DNA of 50,735 nucleotides from positions 1 through 50,735 of the forward strand of contig JAVBPH010000014.1 in NCBI GenBank assembly GCA_031549725.1, read 5' to 3'. Source of the DNA: UBA937 sp031549725 (GTDB lineage Bacteria > Spirochaetota > Spirochaetia > Treponematales > Breznakiellaceae). Below are positions 1 through 6,700 of this stretch, one piece after another; position 1 is the stretch's first letter; each line of letters opens with the position of its first letter. The notes under the pieces were generated by a model. The model ran no database searches. It saw only the letters and a list, made by a program, of their open reading frames with translations, and had not been told where the DNA came from. The position numbers were made by a program, and so were the translations under genes.

Positions 1-34
1 GATTATACATCTTTTCCGGAAAAGAATAAATTAT

Positions 35-175
35 GGGAACTTCTAAAAACTGAAGTTTTTAGAAGTTTTCCTTAGATGTAAGATGGAGAAACTTTTTTAT
101 TTCGTTATAAGATAAAGAAATAAAAATTTCTCCGTGGGCACCTCTAAAAATCTAACCGAGTTTTTAGAGGTGCCC
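35..175 (+). repeat. Two-ended hairpin element I
   Basis: Left hairpin with 13-bp perfect arms (38-50 and 55-67), followed by CTTAGATGTA (71-80). The core is itself an inverted repeat, with GGAGAAA at 84-90 and TTTCTCC at 127-133. The right hairpin has 15-bp perfect arms (136-150 and 161-175) around a loop containing CTAACCGA. The same order of parts recurs at 7431-7549, 47798-47875 and, reversed, 50595-50735, each with other arm and core sequences. It does not encode a protein. A non-autonomous mobile palindrome of the REP or IS200/IS605-derived kind is my inference; no transposase is visible in the window. Confidence 0.8.
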
Positions 176-222
176 TTATATCCAACTAAAGGTCATTTCA
201 TAAATACTTTTATTTTTTTCAG

Positions 223-335
223 ATCCCTTCGATAATTCGAGAGTCTCGGCACAGGGAGCCCCGGGGACCGGACATTCCCGGTGGTTGGGGCTACTCGCCC
301 TGGGCCTGTCGAAGGGTCGAAACCCACCGGCGGGG
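223..335. repeat. Family C palindromic repeat (CGGTGGTT type)
   Basis: Two palindromic modules in a row. One carries CCCTTCGATAATTCGAG and a closing CAGGG; the other starts CCCGGTGGTTGGGG and closes with GTCGAAACCCACCGG. The embedded string CCTGTCGAAGGG resembles short palindromic repeats that I recall from many unrelated bacterial genomes. Related copies are at 3427-3495, 8636-8792, 30368-30412, 37588-37645, 42030-42142 and 46083-46163. All are intergenic. Confidence 0.75.
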
Positions 336-388
336 GAAAATATTCTTTGCTAAACTATTTATGAAAGGAACGGTAGATAATTTTTTTA

Positions 389-817
389 TTAATAATAGTT
401 TTCTGTTCTGAAGCCCGGCGGTAAAAAATCCAATTGATTGTCAGGTATATGCAGTGATTCTGCATAACATATCATTTCATCCCACTGTTTTTTATTATCG
501 GCATTTGCGGTATTCAATTTTTTCTGATATACGGGGCTTATTCCCTTAGTGGATAGTTCAAACTTCTTTTCCCGGAATACTATTATTGCTTTTTCCGGAT
601 TGTGAAATGTAACATACCATTCCATTTTTAATTTTCTGCTCATATTTTTCTGGATAATAGATATAACCTGTTCTAAATTTTCCTTTGAAATAGATATTTT
701 GTATATTTTTACAATACCGAAAAAACGTTTCTGAACACCTATAATAGTAACATGTTTGAAAATATCCGGATCAATCTGGCTTAAGTTTATGACTTCCGCA
801 TGGTAATTTTCCTGCAT
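389..817 (-). CDS. Conserved-looking hypothetical protein (142 aa)
   Basis: I do not recognise a family. The product is soluble, without signal peptide or membrane segment, rich in Lys and Ile, with a mixed alpha/beta composition and a short Pro-Gly-containing C-terminus. The ATG at 817 has no Shine-Dalgarno sequence. A TTTACA/TATACC promoter with a 17-bp spacer lies directly upstream, so the message would carry only about 5 nt of leader. The gene stands alone between palindromic repeats. Coding status rests on length and amino-acid composition only. Confidence 0.6.
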   Translation of the reverse strand: MQENYHAEVINLSQIDPDIFKHVTIIGVQKRFFGIVKIYKISISKENLEQVISIIQKNMSRKLKMEWYVTFHNPEKAIIVFREKKFELSTKGISPVYQKKLNTANADNKKQWDEMICYAESLHIPDNQLDFLPPGFRTENYY

Positions 818-828
818 AATCGTGTACA

Positions 829-857
829 GGTATAATACAAATCGTTGAAAATGTAAA
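829..857 (-). promoter_or_regulatory. Promoter of the 389-817 gene
   Basis: On the minus strand the -35 box TTTACA (852-857) and the -10 box TATACC (829-834) are separated by 17 bp. The -10 ends 11 nt before the ATG, which predicts a leader of about 5 nt and no room for a ribosome binding site. The -10 has two mismatches to TATAAT. Confidence 0.4.
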
Positions 858-862
858 TGAAA

Positions 863-1081
863 AACTTCTAAAAACTGATGTTTTTCTTAGGGTGCCGAAG
901 GTAACAGGAACCTCTAAGGAAAAACTGATTAATGCCCAGAGAGCATTAATCAGTGTATTCTTTAATGCGGGCAATTCTTTGTGAAGCAAAGAATTGCGAA
1001 GGGAACCGCTGATTGGTCGCATATTGCGACCGGTTTAATCAGCGGTTCCCTAAAAATCCACACGAATTTTTAGAGGTTCCC
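863..1081. repeat. Triple-hairpin composite repeat, copy a, with element remnants on both sides
   Basis: Three successive perfect hairpins: H1 with arms ACTGATTAATGC (924-935) and its complement (943-954); H2 with arms GCAATTCTTTG (971-981) and complement (987-997); H3 with arms GGGAACCGCTGATT (1001-1014) and complement (1037-1050). The linker GTATTCTTTAATG lies between H1 and H2. A degenerate left-end hairpin (863-890) and a right-end-like hairpin (1050-1081) flank the module, so it seems to sit where the core of a two-ended element would be. Other copies: 4203-4324 and 20585-20712. Confidence 0.8.
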
Positions 1082-1096
1082 GTAATTGAAATTGTT

Positions 1097-1729
1097 CTAA
1101 AATGAATATCCCAACCTGAATGTAAAACCTAAATCAAACGGCAGATCCGCATAATGCCATTCATCTTTTTCCCGGTATGTTCCTTTATTGTCTTCGGATG
1201 CAATCGTCCAGGTTTTATCCGCTCCCATACCTAACTGTATGGTGAATCCCTGTTTGAATACCCATTGATATCCCGCACGGAATCCCGCCCCTAGATGGGC
1301 AAAACTATCATCCAGATACTCGGTTGAAACATAACTGTATCCGGCTATGGGGTATGCGCTGATAAACATTCCTTTCAAGCCTTTTCCAAACGGTCTGTAT
1401 ATTAAGGCCGGCATTATCATACACTGATACTGCTGACCGTATTTTTCATCATATCTGCCGCGGCTGTCTTCTAGGTAGCTGTCCATATAGTTTTCAAAAT
1501 AAAACATATATGTAAGAGATATATTAAAATACCTGCTTACCGCAAATTGAAACTCCAGGTCAGCTAAAACCACATTGGTTTGCCAGTCATTATCAGCGGA
1601 AAGATAGGCTATATCGTTTACTAAAAACAAGGGACTCGTCTGTATCGAAAATTTCTTTTCCCTTGAAAATGCCTGAATGGAAAAAAATGTAATTAAAATA
1701 AATATGAATAACCATGTTTTATTCTGCAT
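1097..1729 (-). CDS. Small outer-membrane beta-barrel-like protein
   Basis: A 210-residue product with a Sec signal peptide (hydrophobic stretch at residues 5-20, likely cleavage after the Ala-Phe-Ser region). The mature chain alternates aromatic and hydrophobic residues in strand-like fashion and ends in a C-terminal Phe (LGYSF), as is usual for outer-membrane beta-barrels. A GGGAGG ribosome binding site precedes the ATG at 1729. The start overlaps the end of the upstream lipoprotein gene by 11 bp, so the two are probably translationally coupled and act together at the outer membrane. No specific family is recognised; a porin-like or structural role is inference. Confidence 0.7.
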   Translation of the reverse strand: MQNKTWLFIFILITFFSIQAFSREKKFSIQTSPLFLVNDIAYLSADNDWQTNVVLADLEFQFAVSRYFNISLTYMFYFENYMDSYLEDSRGRYDEKYGQQYQCMIMPALIYRPFGKGLKGMFISAYPIAGYSYVSTEYLDDSFAHLGAGFRAGYQWVFKQGFTIQLGMGADKTWTIASEDNKGTYREKDEWHYADLPFDLGFTFRLGYSF

Positions 1730-2426
1730 TCCGAACCTCCCATTTATTTCTCATAATGTAAATTGTGTTTTTATTGAAAATTCCCATATTAAAACCGGCT
1801 TTAAAGTACCATTCCATATCTCTGTAACTTTCATACCGGGCGGTACGGATAAAACCATCGACCGTATAGATCTCTTCATAGCCGCCGTGGGGGTTTTGGA
1901 CTACCACTTTATTTTTGCCCAGGTCCATCAGGGTGACTAATCCATAATGAAGGACCCATTCAGACGGGGTATTCCTTGAGGGAAATTCAATGGGTACCGG
2001 AAAACCATTATCCAGGGAAGTGTAGATTTTTTTCAGTAATTCCGTATTTGTAATATTTACACACCGGGTGGTTTCCCATTCCGGGAATTGATCGTGCATT
2101 TCCCTGAGAAACCCTGATCCTATGGCGGTCGTTATGATGTCGCAGTCTCCTGAGGATAATGTATCCTCAGTGATGGGTTTATTCTGCCATTTTGCAAGCA
2201 TCTCTATAACCGCGTATCCGCAGCTGACTTTTTCTTTGAATATCTGAATCCCGGTTACGGATACTTCCTTTGAATATGCGTCATTCCGCAGTAATTCAGA
2301 ATAATCATCATCATAATGTACCCTGAGTTTTGCAGGATACCCTATGGGATCCGTGCAGCTTCCAAATAGTAAAACAACAAAAGCTGATATTACTAAATGA
2401 AAAAATACCTTATTTAATTTGTACAA
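1719..2426 (-). CDS. Lipoprotein with C39-like cysteine peptidase fold
   Basis: 235 residues. The signal sequence ends in the lipobox LLFGSC with the lipidated Cys at residue 24. The following domain shows the papain-like C39 pattern: Gln61, Cys69 in SCGYAVIEMLAKW, His160 in WVLHYGLVT and Asn178 in VVVQNPHGG. The third catalytic residue is Asn where C39 enzymes usually have Asp. The start is TTG at 2426, chosen because GGAGG lies 6 nt upstream and no ATG is suitably placed. Membrane anchoring suggests cleavage or binding of peptides in the periplasm or at the cell surface. It forms an operon with the beta-barrel gene downstream. Activity is inferred from motif spacing. Confidence 0.65.
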   Translation of the reverse strand: MYKLNKVFFHLVISAFVVLLFGSCTDPIGYPAKLRVHYDDDYSELLRNDAYSKEVSVTGIQIFKEKVSCGYAVIEMLAKWQNKPITEDTLSSGDCDIITTAIGSGFLREMHDQFPEWETTRCVNITNTELLKKIYTSLDNGFPVPIEFPSRNTPSEWVLHYGLVTLMDLGKNKVVVQNPHGGYEEIYTVDGFIRTARYESYRDMEWYFKAGFNMGIFNKNTIYIMRNKWEVRNAE

Positions 2427-2560
2427 TTTTAACCTCCATAATTACCTTTTGTATAACCGTTGATACATATGCAACATATTTCAGAATAAAAATTACACCT
2501 GATAGGCTGAAAATCTTTTGCAGCAGTGATTGTTGATTTTACGCCGGCCTTGGATTAGTT

Positions 2561-2614
2561 TTAAATTATGGGACCTTCTAAAAATTTCAGTTTTTAAAAG
2601 GTCCCATAATTTAA
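2561..2614. repeat. Solo left-end-type hairpin
   Basis: An inverted repeat with 24-nt arms (2561-2584 and 2591-2614), one C-A mismatch and a 6-nt loop TTTCAG. Inside, it matches the left-hairpin class CTTCTAAAAA/TTTTTAAAAG of element I. No CTTAGATGTA tail or right end accompanies it. It ends just before the Shine-Dalgarno sequence of the dioxygenase gene. Confidence 0.75.
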
Positions 2615-2632
2615 AAAACCAGGAGCTGAAAT

Positions 2633-3406
2633 TTGGAGAGGATGCCCGTCGTTTTTGTTGGCCATGGATCCCCCATGAATGTGATAGAAAATAATTCCTT
2701 CACCGCCGGGTGGAAGGATATGGCCAGGGTCATTCCGGTTCCCCGGGCCATATTATGCATCTCCGCCCATTGGTACGGACCGGGGCAAAGGGTATCCAGG
2801 GCTGCGGAGCCGGAAACCATCCATGATTTTTACGGATTTCCCCGGGAACTTTACGCAATCAATTATCCTGCCCCTGGAGCACCGGCCCTGGCGGAAAAAG
2901 CAGCGGAACTTATGGGAACCCAGGCGGAGGTCACCGCAGGCCGCGGACTGGACCACGGGGCCTGGGGTGTGCTTCGTTTGATGTATCCCGAGGCCCGGGT
3001 CCCGGTATGTCAGCTGAGTGTGGATTCTTCCGCATTTCCCGGGGAAAACTATCAGACCGGACAAAAACTGGCACCCCTGCGGGATGAGGGGGTACTGATC
3101 CTGGGCAGCGGAAATATTGTGCACAACCTCAACCTGGTTGAATGGGACAATGAAGCAGGTTTTCCCTGGGCCGATAATTTTGACAACCATATCCGGGAAG
3201 CCATTCTTGCGGACGATCATGATAGGGTAATCCATTATAAAAAGGCGGGAGAATCCTCGGAACAGGCCTTTTATTACCGGGATCATTTTGATCCGCTCCT
3301 GTATGTACTGGGAGCCGCCGGGCAGGATAGAACAAAACCAACGGAGGTATACAATAACCGCCGGGTCATGGGTTCCATGTCCATGACGTCGTATATATTA
3401 AGATAA
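2633..3406 (+). CDS. ygiD: Class III extradiol ring-cleavage dioxygenase (YgiD/LigB-like)
   Basis: 257 residues, the usual length for the YgiD / 4,5-DOPA dioxygenase group, which opens catechol rings using a metal bound by histidines. Visible landmarks are GHGSPM near residue 11, ISAHWYGPG near 45, LDHGAWG near 105 and GSGNIVHNLN near 165, matching the family's metal-binding and active-site histidines. AGGAG at 2621-2625 lies 7 nt before the TTG at 2633; the ATG at 2642 would sit directly against GGAGAGG, so TTG is preferred. The gene is monocistronic and flanked by palindromic repeats. The natural substrate cannot be read from the sequence. Confidence 0.88.
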   Translation: MERMPVVFVGHGSPMNVIENNSFTAGWKDMARVIPVPRAILCISAHWYGPGQRVSRAAEPETIHDFYGFPRELYAINYPAPGAPALAEKAAELMGTQAEVTAGRGLDHGAWGVLRLMYPEARVPVCQLSVDSSAFPGENYQTGQKLAPLRDEGVLILGSGNIVHNLNLVEWDNEAGFPWADNFDNHIREAILADDHDRVIHYKKAGESSEQAFYYRDHFDPLLYVLGAAGQDRTKPTEVYNNRRVMGSMSMTSYILR

Positions 3407-3426
3407 ATACTCCGGTATCTTCGGGG

Positions 3427-3495
3427 TACCCCCGGTGGCTGTAGTTCCTTGTCCTGAACCTGCCGAAGGGTCGAAACCTCCCGGGAGGGAATATT
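3427..3495. repeat. Family C palindromic repeat, partial
   Basis: Contains CCCGGTGGCTGTAGTTCC, then CCTGAACCTGCCGAAGGGTCG and a closing AAACCTCCCGGG. This is the same arrangement as the 223-335 and 8636-8792 copies, with mismatched arms. It lies between the dioxygenase and VOC genes. Confidence 0.65.
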
Positions 3496-3610
3496 GAGGA
3501 GTCAAGTTTCTGCAGTCACACTTGTATACCAATACCGGATGGATTTATTTTCAGAATTACTGAATTAAAAATATTATTTTCATCGCTTAATATTAAAAGG
3601 AGTAAAAACA

Positions 3611-4099
3611 ATGGAAAAAATAAGCACCTGTTTATGGTTTGATAATCAGGCCGAGGAAGCGGTCCGTTTCTACAGGGGAATCTTCAAAAATTCATCTGCC
3701 GGAAGAATCGAACGCTACAGCAGGGTTGGCCAGGAATACCACTACCAGGCCGAAGGTTCGGTGATGTCCATAGAGTTTGAACTTGATGGCCGGAGCTTTA
3801 TCGCCCTGAATGGGGGCCCGGTTTTCACATTTAACGAAGCCATTTCCCTGGTTTTAACCTGTGAAAACCAGGAAGAGCTGGACTATTACTGGAACCGGTT
3901 ATCCGAGGGGGGTGATCCCGCTGCCCAGGTCTGCGGATGGCTTAAGGATAAGTTTGGGGTTTCCTGGCAGGTGGTTCCATCAATATTTCGAGAACTAAGT
4001 TCTAATCCCGATAGGGTTAAAGTCGACCGGATGCTGAGTGCCATGTATACCATGAAAAAACTGGATATTTCGGAACTGCTGAAAGCCTTTAATGGCTAA
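3611..4099 (+). CDS. VOC-superfamily protein (PhnB-like, 3-dmu-9_3-mt type)
   Basis: 162 residues with the features of the PhnB-like branch of the vicinal oxygen chelate superfamily: ISTCLWFDNQAEEAVRFY at the start, FELDGRSFIALNGG in the middle, FNEAISLVL, and WLKDKFGVSWQVVP towards the end. Two beta-alpha-beta-beta-beta modules would form the metal-site cup. AAAAGGAG lies well placed before the ATG at 3611. Despite the old 3-demethylubiquinone methyltransferase name, members of this family lack a methyltransferase fold and mostly have no assigned substrate. It is monocistronic. Confidence 0.85.
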   Translation: MEKISTCLWFDNQAEEAVRFYRGIFKNSSAGRIERYSRVGQEYHYQAEGSVMSIEFELDGRSFIALNGGPVFTFNEAISLVLTCENQEELDYYWNRLSEGGDPAAQVCGWLKDKFGVSWQVVPSIFRELSSNPDRVKVDRMLSAMYTMKKLDISELLKAFNG

Positions 4100-4152
4100 C
4101 ATACGCAGGAAATACATTTCCCAATTAGTCCTGATTTTGATATAATTGATAG

Positions 4153-4325
4153 GGGGAACCTCAAAAAATCTAACCGAATTTGCGGAGGTTTCCTATGGAA
4201 ACACTGATTAATGCCCACAGAGCATTAATTAGTGTATTCTTTAATGTAAGCAATTCTTTGTGTAACAAAGAATTGCGAAGGGAACCGCTGATTGGCCGCA
4301 ATATGCGGCCAATCAGCGGTTCCCT
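4153..4325. repeat. Right-end hairpin followed by triple-hairpin composite, copy b
   Basis: Begins with a hairpin of GGAACCTC/GAGGTTTCC type whose loop is TCTAACCGA, the right-end signature of the two-ended elements. It continues with H1 (4203-4234), H2 with arms 4250-4260 and 4266-4276, and H3 with a nearly perfect 22-bp stem (4280-4324). The last bases of H3 run into CCTAAGGA, which supplies the Shine-Dalgarno sequence of the next gene. Confidence 0.8.
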
Positions 4326-4338
4326 AAGGATAAATACC

Positions 4339-4959
4339 ATGAGGGGAATTGCGGTTATCGGCGGGGAGTGTCCGGCCGGGGAAGTGTTGCAAAAAATCAT
4401 ACATGCTGATAATTTACTTGCAGCGGTTGACTCGGGATTGATCCCCCTGGAAGAAGCGGGATTTATTCCCGATTTGATTGTGGGTGATATGGACTCCCTT
4501 GATACCCCGGAACGGCTGAAAAAATACAACCCCGAATCTATTATCAGGTACTCCGAATATAAGGATTATACCGATACGGAACTTGCCCTGGATCTGCTCC
4601 GGCGGAGGGGCTGTGATGAGATTTGGATTGCGGGCGGCGGCGGCGGCAGGATAGACCACCTTTTTGCCCTCTATGCTTTATTTGAACGGGAAAATCCCCC
4701 GGACCGGTGGTTTATCCCGGGTTACGAAATGCGGCTTATAAAAACCAAATCCATACTGGAACTTCCGGCAGGATGTCAGGTATCCCTGTTTCCCCTGGGA
4801 GCGGGTCCCTGGAAAATAAAAAGCCTGGGACTTCAATGGCCTTTGGACAACCTGCCCTGGACGAGGGGGTTTTTCAGTATCAGCAATATTATGGCGGATG
4901 CCAGGGCGGAGCTTAACCCGGTGGAAGGAACATTTCTTCTTATCATTCCGGAGAATTGA
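4339..4959 (+). CDS. Thiamine pyrophosphokinase
   Basis: 206 residues. The enzyme transfers pyrophosphate from ATP to thiamine to give thiamine diphosphate. The family motifs are clear: DLIVGDMDSL near residue 50 (metal and ATP site), KDYTDTELAL near 77 and GGGGGRIDH near 100 (thiamine site), with a beta-sandwich C-terminal domain. The reading frame is open upstream to 4180, but that part is repeat sequence. The ATG at 4339 is chosen because AAGGA lies 8 nt before it and the family starts here (MRGIAVIGGE). No TPP riboswitch core is visible upstream. Right-end-type hairpins lie on both sides of the gene (4153-4196 and, inverted, 4966-5003). Confidence 0.92.
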   Translation: MRGIAVIGGECPAGEVLQKIIHADNLLAAVDSGLIPLEEAGFIPDLIVGDMDSLDTPERLKKYNPESIIRYSEYKDYTDTELALDLLRRRGCDEIWIAGGGGGRIDHLFALYALFERENPPDRWFIPGYEMRLIKTKSILELPAGCQVSLFPLGAGPWKIKSLGLQWPLDNLPWTRGFFSISNIMADARAELNPVEGTFLLIIPEN

Positions 4960-4965
4960 TTTTAA

Positions 4966-5003
4966 GGAATCCCTAAAACTTGGTTGGATTTTTTGAAGTT
5001 CCC
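4966..5003 (-). repeat. Degenerate right-end hairpin, inverted
   Basis: On the minus strand it reads GGGAACTTCAAAAAATCC, then AACCAAG and TTTTAGGGATTCC. This closely parallels the right-end hairpin at 4153-4196 with mismatches. It lies between the convergent thiamine pyrophosphokinase and HIT genes and could serve as a weak bidirectional terminator. Confidence 0.5.
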
Positions 5004-5004
5004 A

Positions 5005-5493
5005 TTATTGATTCAGGGCCTTCCGAAAGGCTTCCAGTATTTTTTGATGGCTTACCTTCACATCTTCCACCAGAACCCGGTTTCCCGCAATCAATTCGGC
5101 TACGCCTATTTCCCTGGGATACCGGGGAATCACATGCTGGTGGAGATGTTCTATGGAAGCCCCCGCGGTCCTGCCCATGTTGTATCCAATGTTATAGGCC
5201 TCCGGATGGTATAGACCGTCCAGGACGGAGAGGGAAAGGTCCAGGGTATCATCCAGGGCTTTCCGTTCTTCCTTGGACAGATTCCGGATATCCGTTTCAT
5301 GCCGCAGGGGGAAGATAAGCAGATGCCCCGGATTATAGGGGTACAGATTCAGGGTAACCCCTGTAAAATCATTCCGGTAAACCATAAGGTTTTCCACCCC
5401 GGGGGTATTATCCCTAACATGACAAAGAATGCAGCCCTCGGGTCTTTTTCCCTTTAGATATTCCATTTTCTGAAAATTAAAAAAATATCCCAT
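5005..5493 (-). CDS. HIT-family nucleotide hydrolase/transferase
   Basis: About 162 residues. The histidine triad HLHQHVIPRYP is near residue 120, and an N-terminal CILC pair is separated from it by about 95 residues, as in the bacterial Ap4A phosphorylase-like branch of HIT proteins. NDFTGVTLNLYPYNPGHLL is the typical nucleotide-binding stretch. The ATG at 5493 is preferred over an in-frame TTG at 5499 because TAAGGG lies 6 nt upstream. It probably hydrolyses or phosphorolyses dinucleoside polyphosphates; the exact substrate is not predictable. Convergent with the thiamine pyrophosphokinase gene. Confidence 0.88.
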   Translation of the reverse strand: MGYFFNFQKMEYLKGKRPEGCILCHVRDNTPGVENLMVYRNDFTGVTLNLYPYNPGHLLIFPLRHETDIRNLSKEERKALDDTLDLSLSVLDGLYHPEAYNIGYNMGRTAGASIEHLHQHVIPRYPREIGVAELIAGNRVLVEDVKVSHQKILEAFRKALNQ

Positions 5494-5561
5494 GATCAAC
5501 CCTTACTCTTAATAAGAAACTTCAATCCGGTTAAGGGGAGTTCCATGTCCCGGAATGTTCC

Positions 5562-6398
5562 TTACGGCGCCTTGTTTTGAAACAGTGTCCTGATCACCTC
5601 ATCCGAGCCTTTTTCTATGGCCAGATATTGGATCAATATAGGATATTTTGTTAATAATTCGCCATATTTTTCAAGCTCATCAAAACGCTGCTGGGAATAG
5701 ATCCTTTCTGCGGCAGCAGCGGTCACCTGGTTTTTAAGGATTTCCCTTTGTTGGGCCAGGTAATCCTGGTACATGGATTTTGCAGAATCGTATAAATCAA
5801 AATCAGGAAACCTGGCCACATTGATTGTACAGGTAAAATTGGTAATTTCCGGAAAAGCGGATTGTATATTGTCCGCCAGGCTGACCGGAACCGGGTTGCC
5901 AAGAAGCTTTTCCAGGGCGGTCCTGTCTTCGGTATAAACCTGGAGCTGCTGGACCGTAAATGCGGAAATCTTTTCCGACAGGGAATTCAGGTAGGTGTTT
6001 AATGAGGCCTGGTCCGTAATTGCCTGGGTTTCCACCAGCTTCGGCAGGGTTTCAGGTTTCAGCAAAAAGGAAAAGGTCCCGTCCACCTGGTAGGAAAAAT
6101 CCATGGATATCCCTGAAAAGGCAGCATAGGTGTCACCCGAGGGCAGGTTCCCCTTGACGGAGATGGGTTTTTCCAGGGGATTCAGTTTGAAGGTCAGTAT
6201 TTTTACATTGGTCGGAATCAGCTTAAACCAGATCCAGCGGAATTGTCCTTCTTTAATAATTTCATGGTCAACCCCATGGGTTTTTGAAATCATCACACCG
6301 TATTCTCCGGGGGGAACCATAAACTGGGCCCAGCCAAAGAAAAAAGCAACACCCCCAAGGATGATAAGAATTACCAGGCTAGTAATAAACTTTTTCAT
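5562..6398 (-). CDS. SPFH/Band 7-like membrane-anchored protein
   Basis: 278 residues with one N-terminal membrane segment (residues 4-25). The start of an SPFH-like domain follows: VPPGEYGVMISKTHGVDHEI, then a WIWFKLIPTNVKIL stretch and a long alternating region. The C-terminal third is helical and Ala/Gln-rich (YLAQQREILKNQVTAAAAER), as in the coiled coil of prohibitin/stomatin relatives. GGAG precedes the ATG at 6398. Such proteins form oligomeric membrane scaffolds. Assignment is by overall pattern and is moderate; no neighbouring protease gene, a frequent partner, is present. Confidence 0.6.
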   Translation of the reverse strand: MKKFITSLVILIILGGVAFFFGWAQFMVPPGEYGVMISKTHGVDHEIIKEGQFRWIWFKLIPTNVKILTFKLNPLEKPISVKGNLPSGDTYAAFSGISMDFSYQVDGTFSFLLKPETLPKLVETQAITDQASLNTYLNSLSEKISAFTVQQLQVYTEDRTALEKLLGNPVPVSLADNIQSAFPEITNFTCTINVARFPDFDLYDSAKSMYQDYLAQQREILKNQVTAAAAERIYSQQRFDELEKYGELLTKYPILIQYLAIEKGSDEVIRTLFQNKAP

Positions 6399-6617
6399 GC
6401 AAACTCCAACGGAGATTTTTTATAAAAAATTGAATAAAAAAATCCCCATATAAACATCTAAGGAAAACCTCTAAAATTTGAAGTTCCAGTATTTTTAATA
6501 ATATACTAAAACCGGCAAAAGTAAAACAAGGAAACCTAATTATCCCGAATTTTGGACCTTGAGCTGGGGTTAACTTAATTGCCCATCTTGTCATTTTGAG
6601 CTTTTATTCGGAAGTCC

Positions 6618-6682
6618 GGTTTAATACCCCGCGGATTGCCGCGGTTCAAAGAACGAGCAGCATAGTTGCGGGGTATTAAACC
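6618..6682. repeat. Family D repeat (GGTTTAATACCC type) with perfect 15-bp arms
   Basis: Arms GGTTTAATACCCCGC (6618-6632) and GCGGGGTATTAAACC (6668-6682) enclose 35 nt. The core string GGTTTAATACCC or close variants recurs at 9113-9200, 36278-36340, 47941-48010 (inverted) and twice at 49595-49700. The downstream arm overlaps the -35 box of the next gene. Confidence 0.8.
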
Positions 6683-6694
6683 AGACAGTATAAT
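6666..6694 (+). promoter_or_regulatory. Promoter for a leaderless 6701-7431 operon
   Basis: The -35 box TTGCGG (6666-6671), a 17-bp spacer and a perfect -10 TATAAT (6689-6694) are followed by only 6 nt before the ATG at 6701. Transcription should start at or next to the A of the start codon. No Shine-Dalgarno sequence exists. The -35 box lies in the right arm of a family D repeat. Confidence 0.7.
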
Positions 6695-6700
6695 ACATAT

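Larger units (their letters stand above)
6399..6700. other. Intergenic region with left-end remnant and family D hairpin
   Basis: No gene is visible. At 6464-6490 a degenerate inverted left-end hairpin carries AACATCTAAGG, the complement of CTTAGATGTT. At 6415-6430 lies a 16-bp A/T palindrome. From 6618 to 6682 is a family D inverted repeat (separate entry). The promoter of the following gene begins inside that repeat. Confidence 0.7.

Noticed and set aside
771..1022. Open frame sharing peptide ISGSLRNSLLHKEL with one at 4170-4529
   Set aside because: The shared peptide is the triple-hairpin repeat translated by chance; no ribosome site and no protein family.
4180..4338. N-terminal extension of thiamine pyrophosphokinase
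   Set aside because: It lies wholly in repeat hairpins; the family start and a Shine-Dalgarno sequence are at 4339.
4100..4338. TPP riboswitch before thiamine pyrophosphokinase
   Set aside because: No conserved TPP aptamer core such as CUGAGA could be seen; the leader is repeat DNA.
6379..6594. 71-codon minus-strand frame before the SPFH-like gene
   Set aside because: Overlaps that gene's start and the left-end repeat remnant; no ribosome site.
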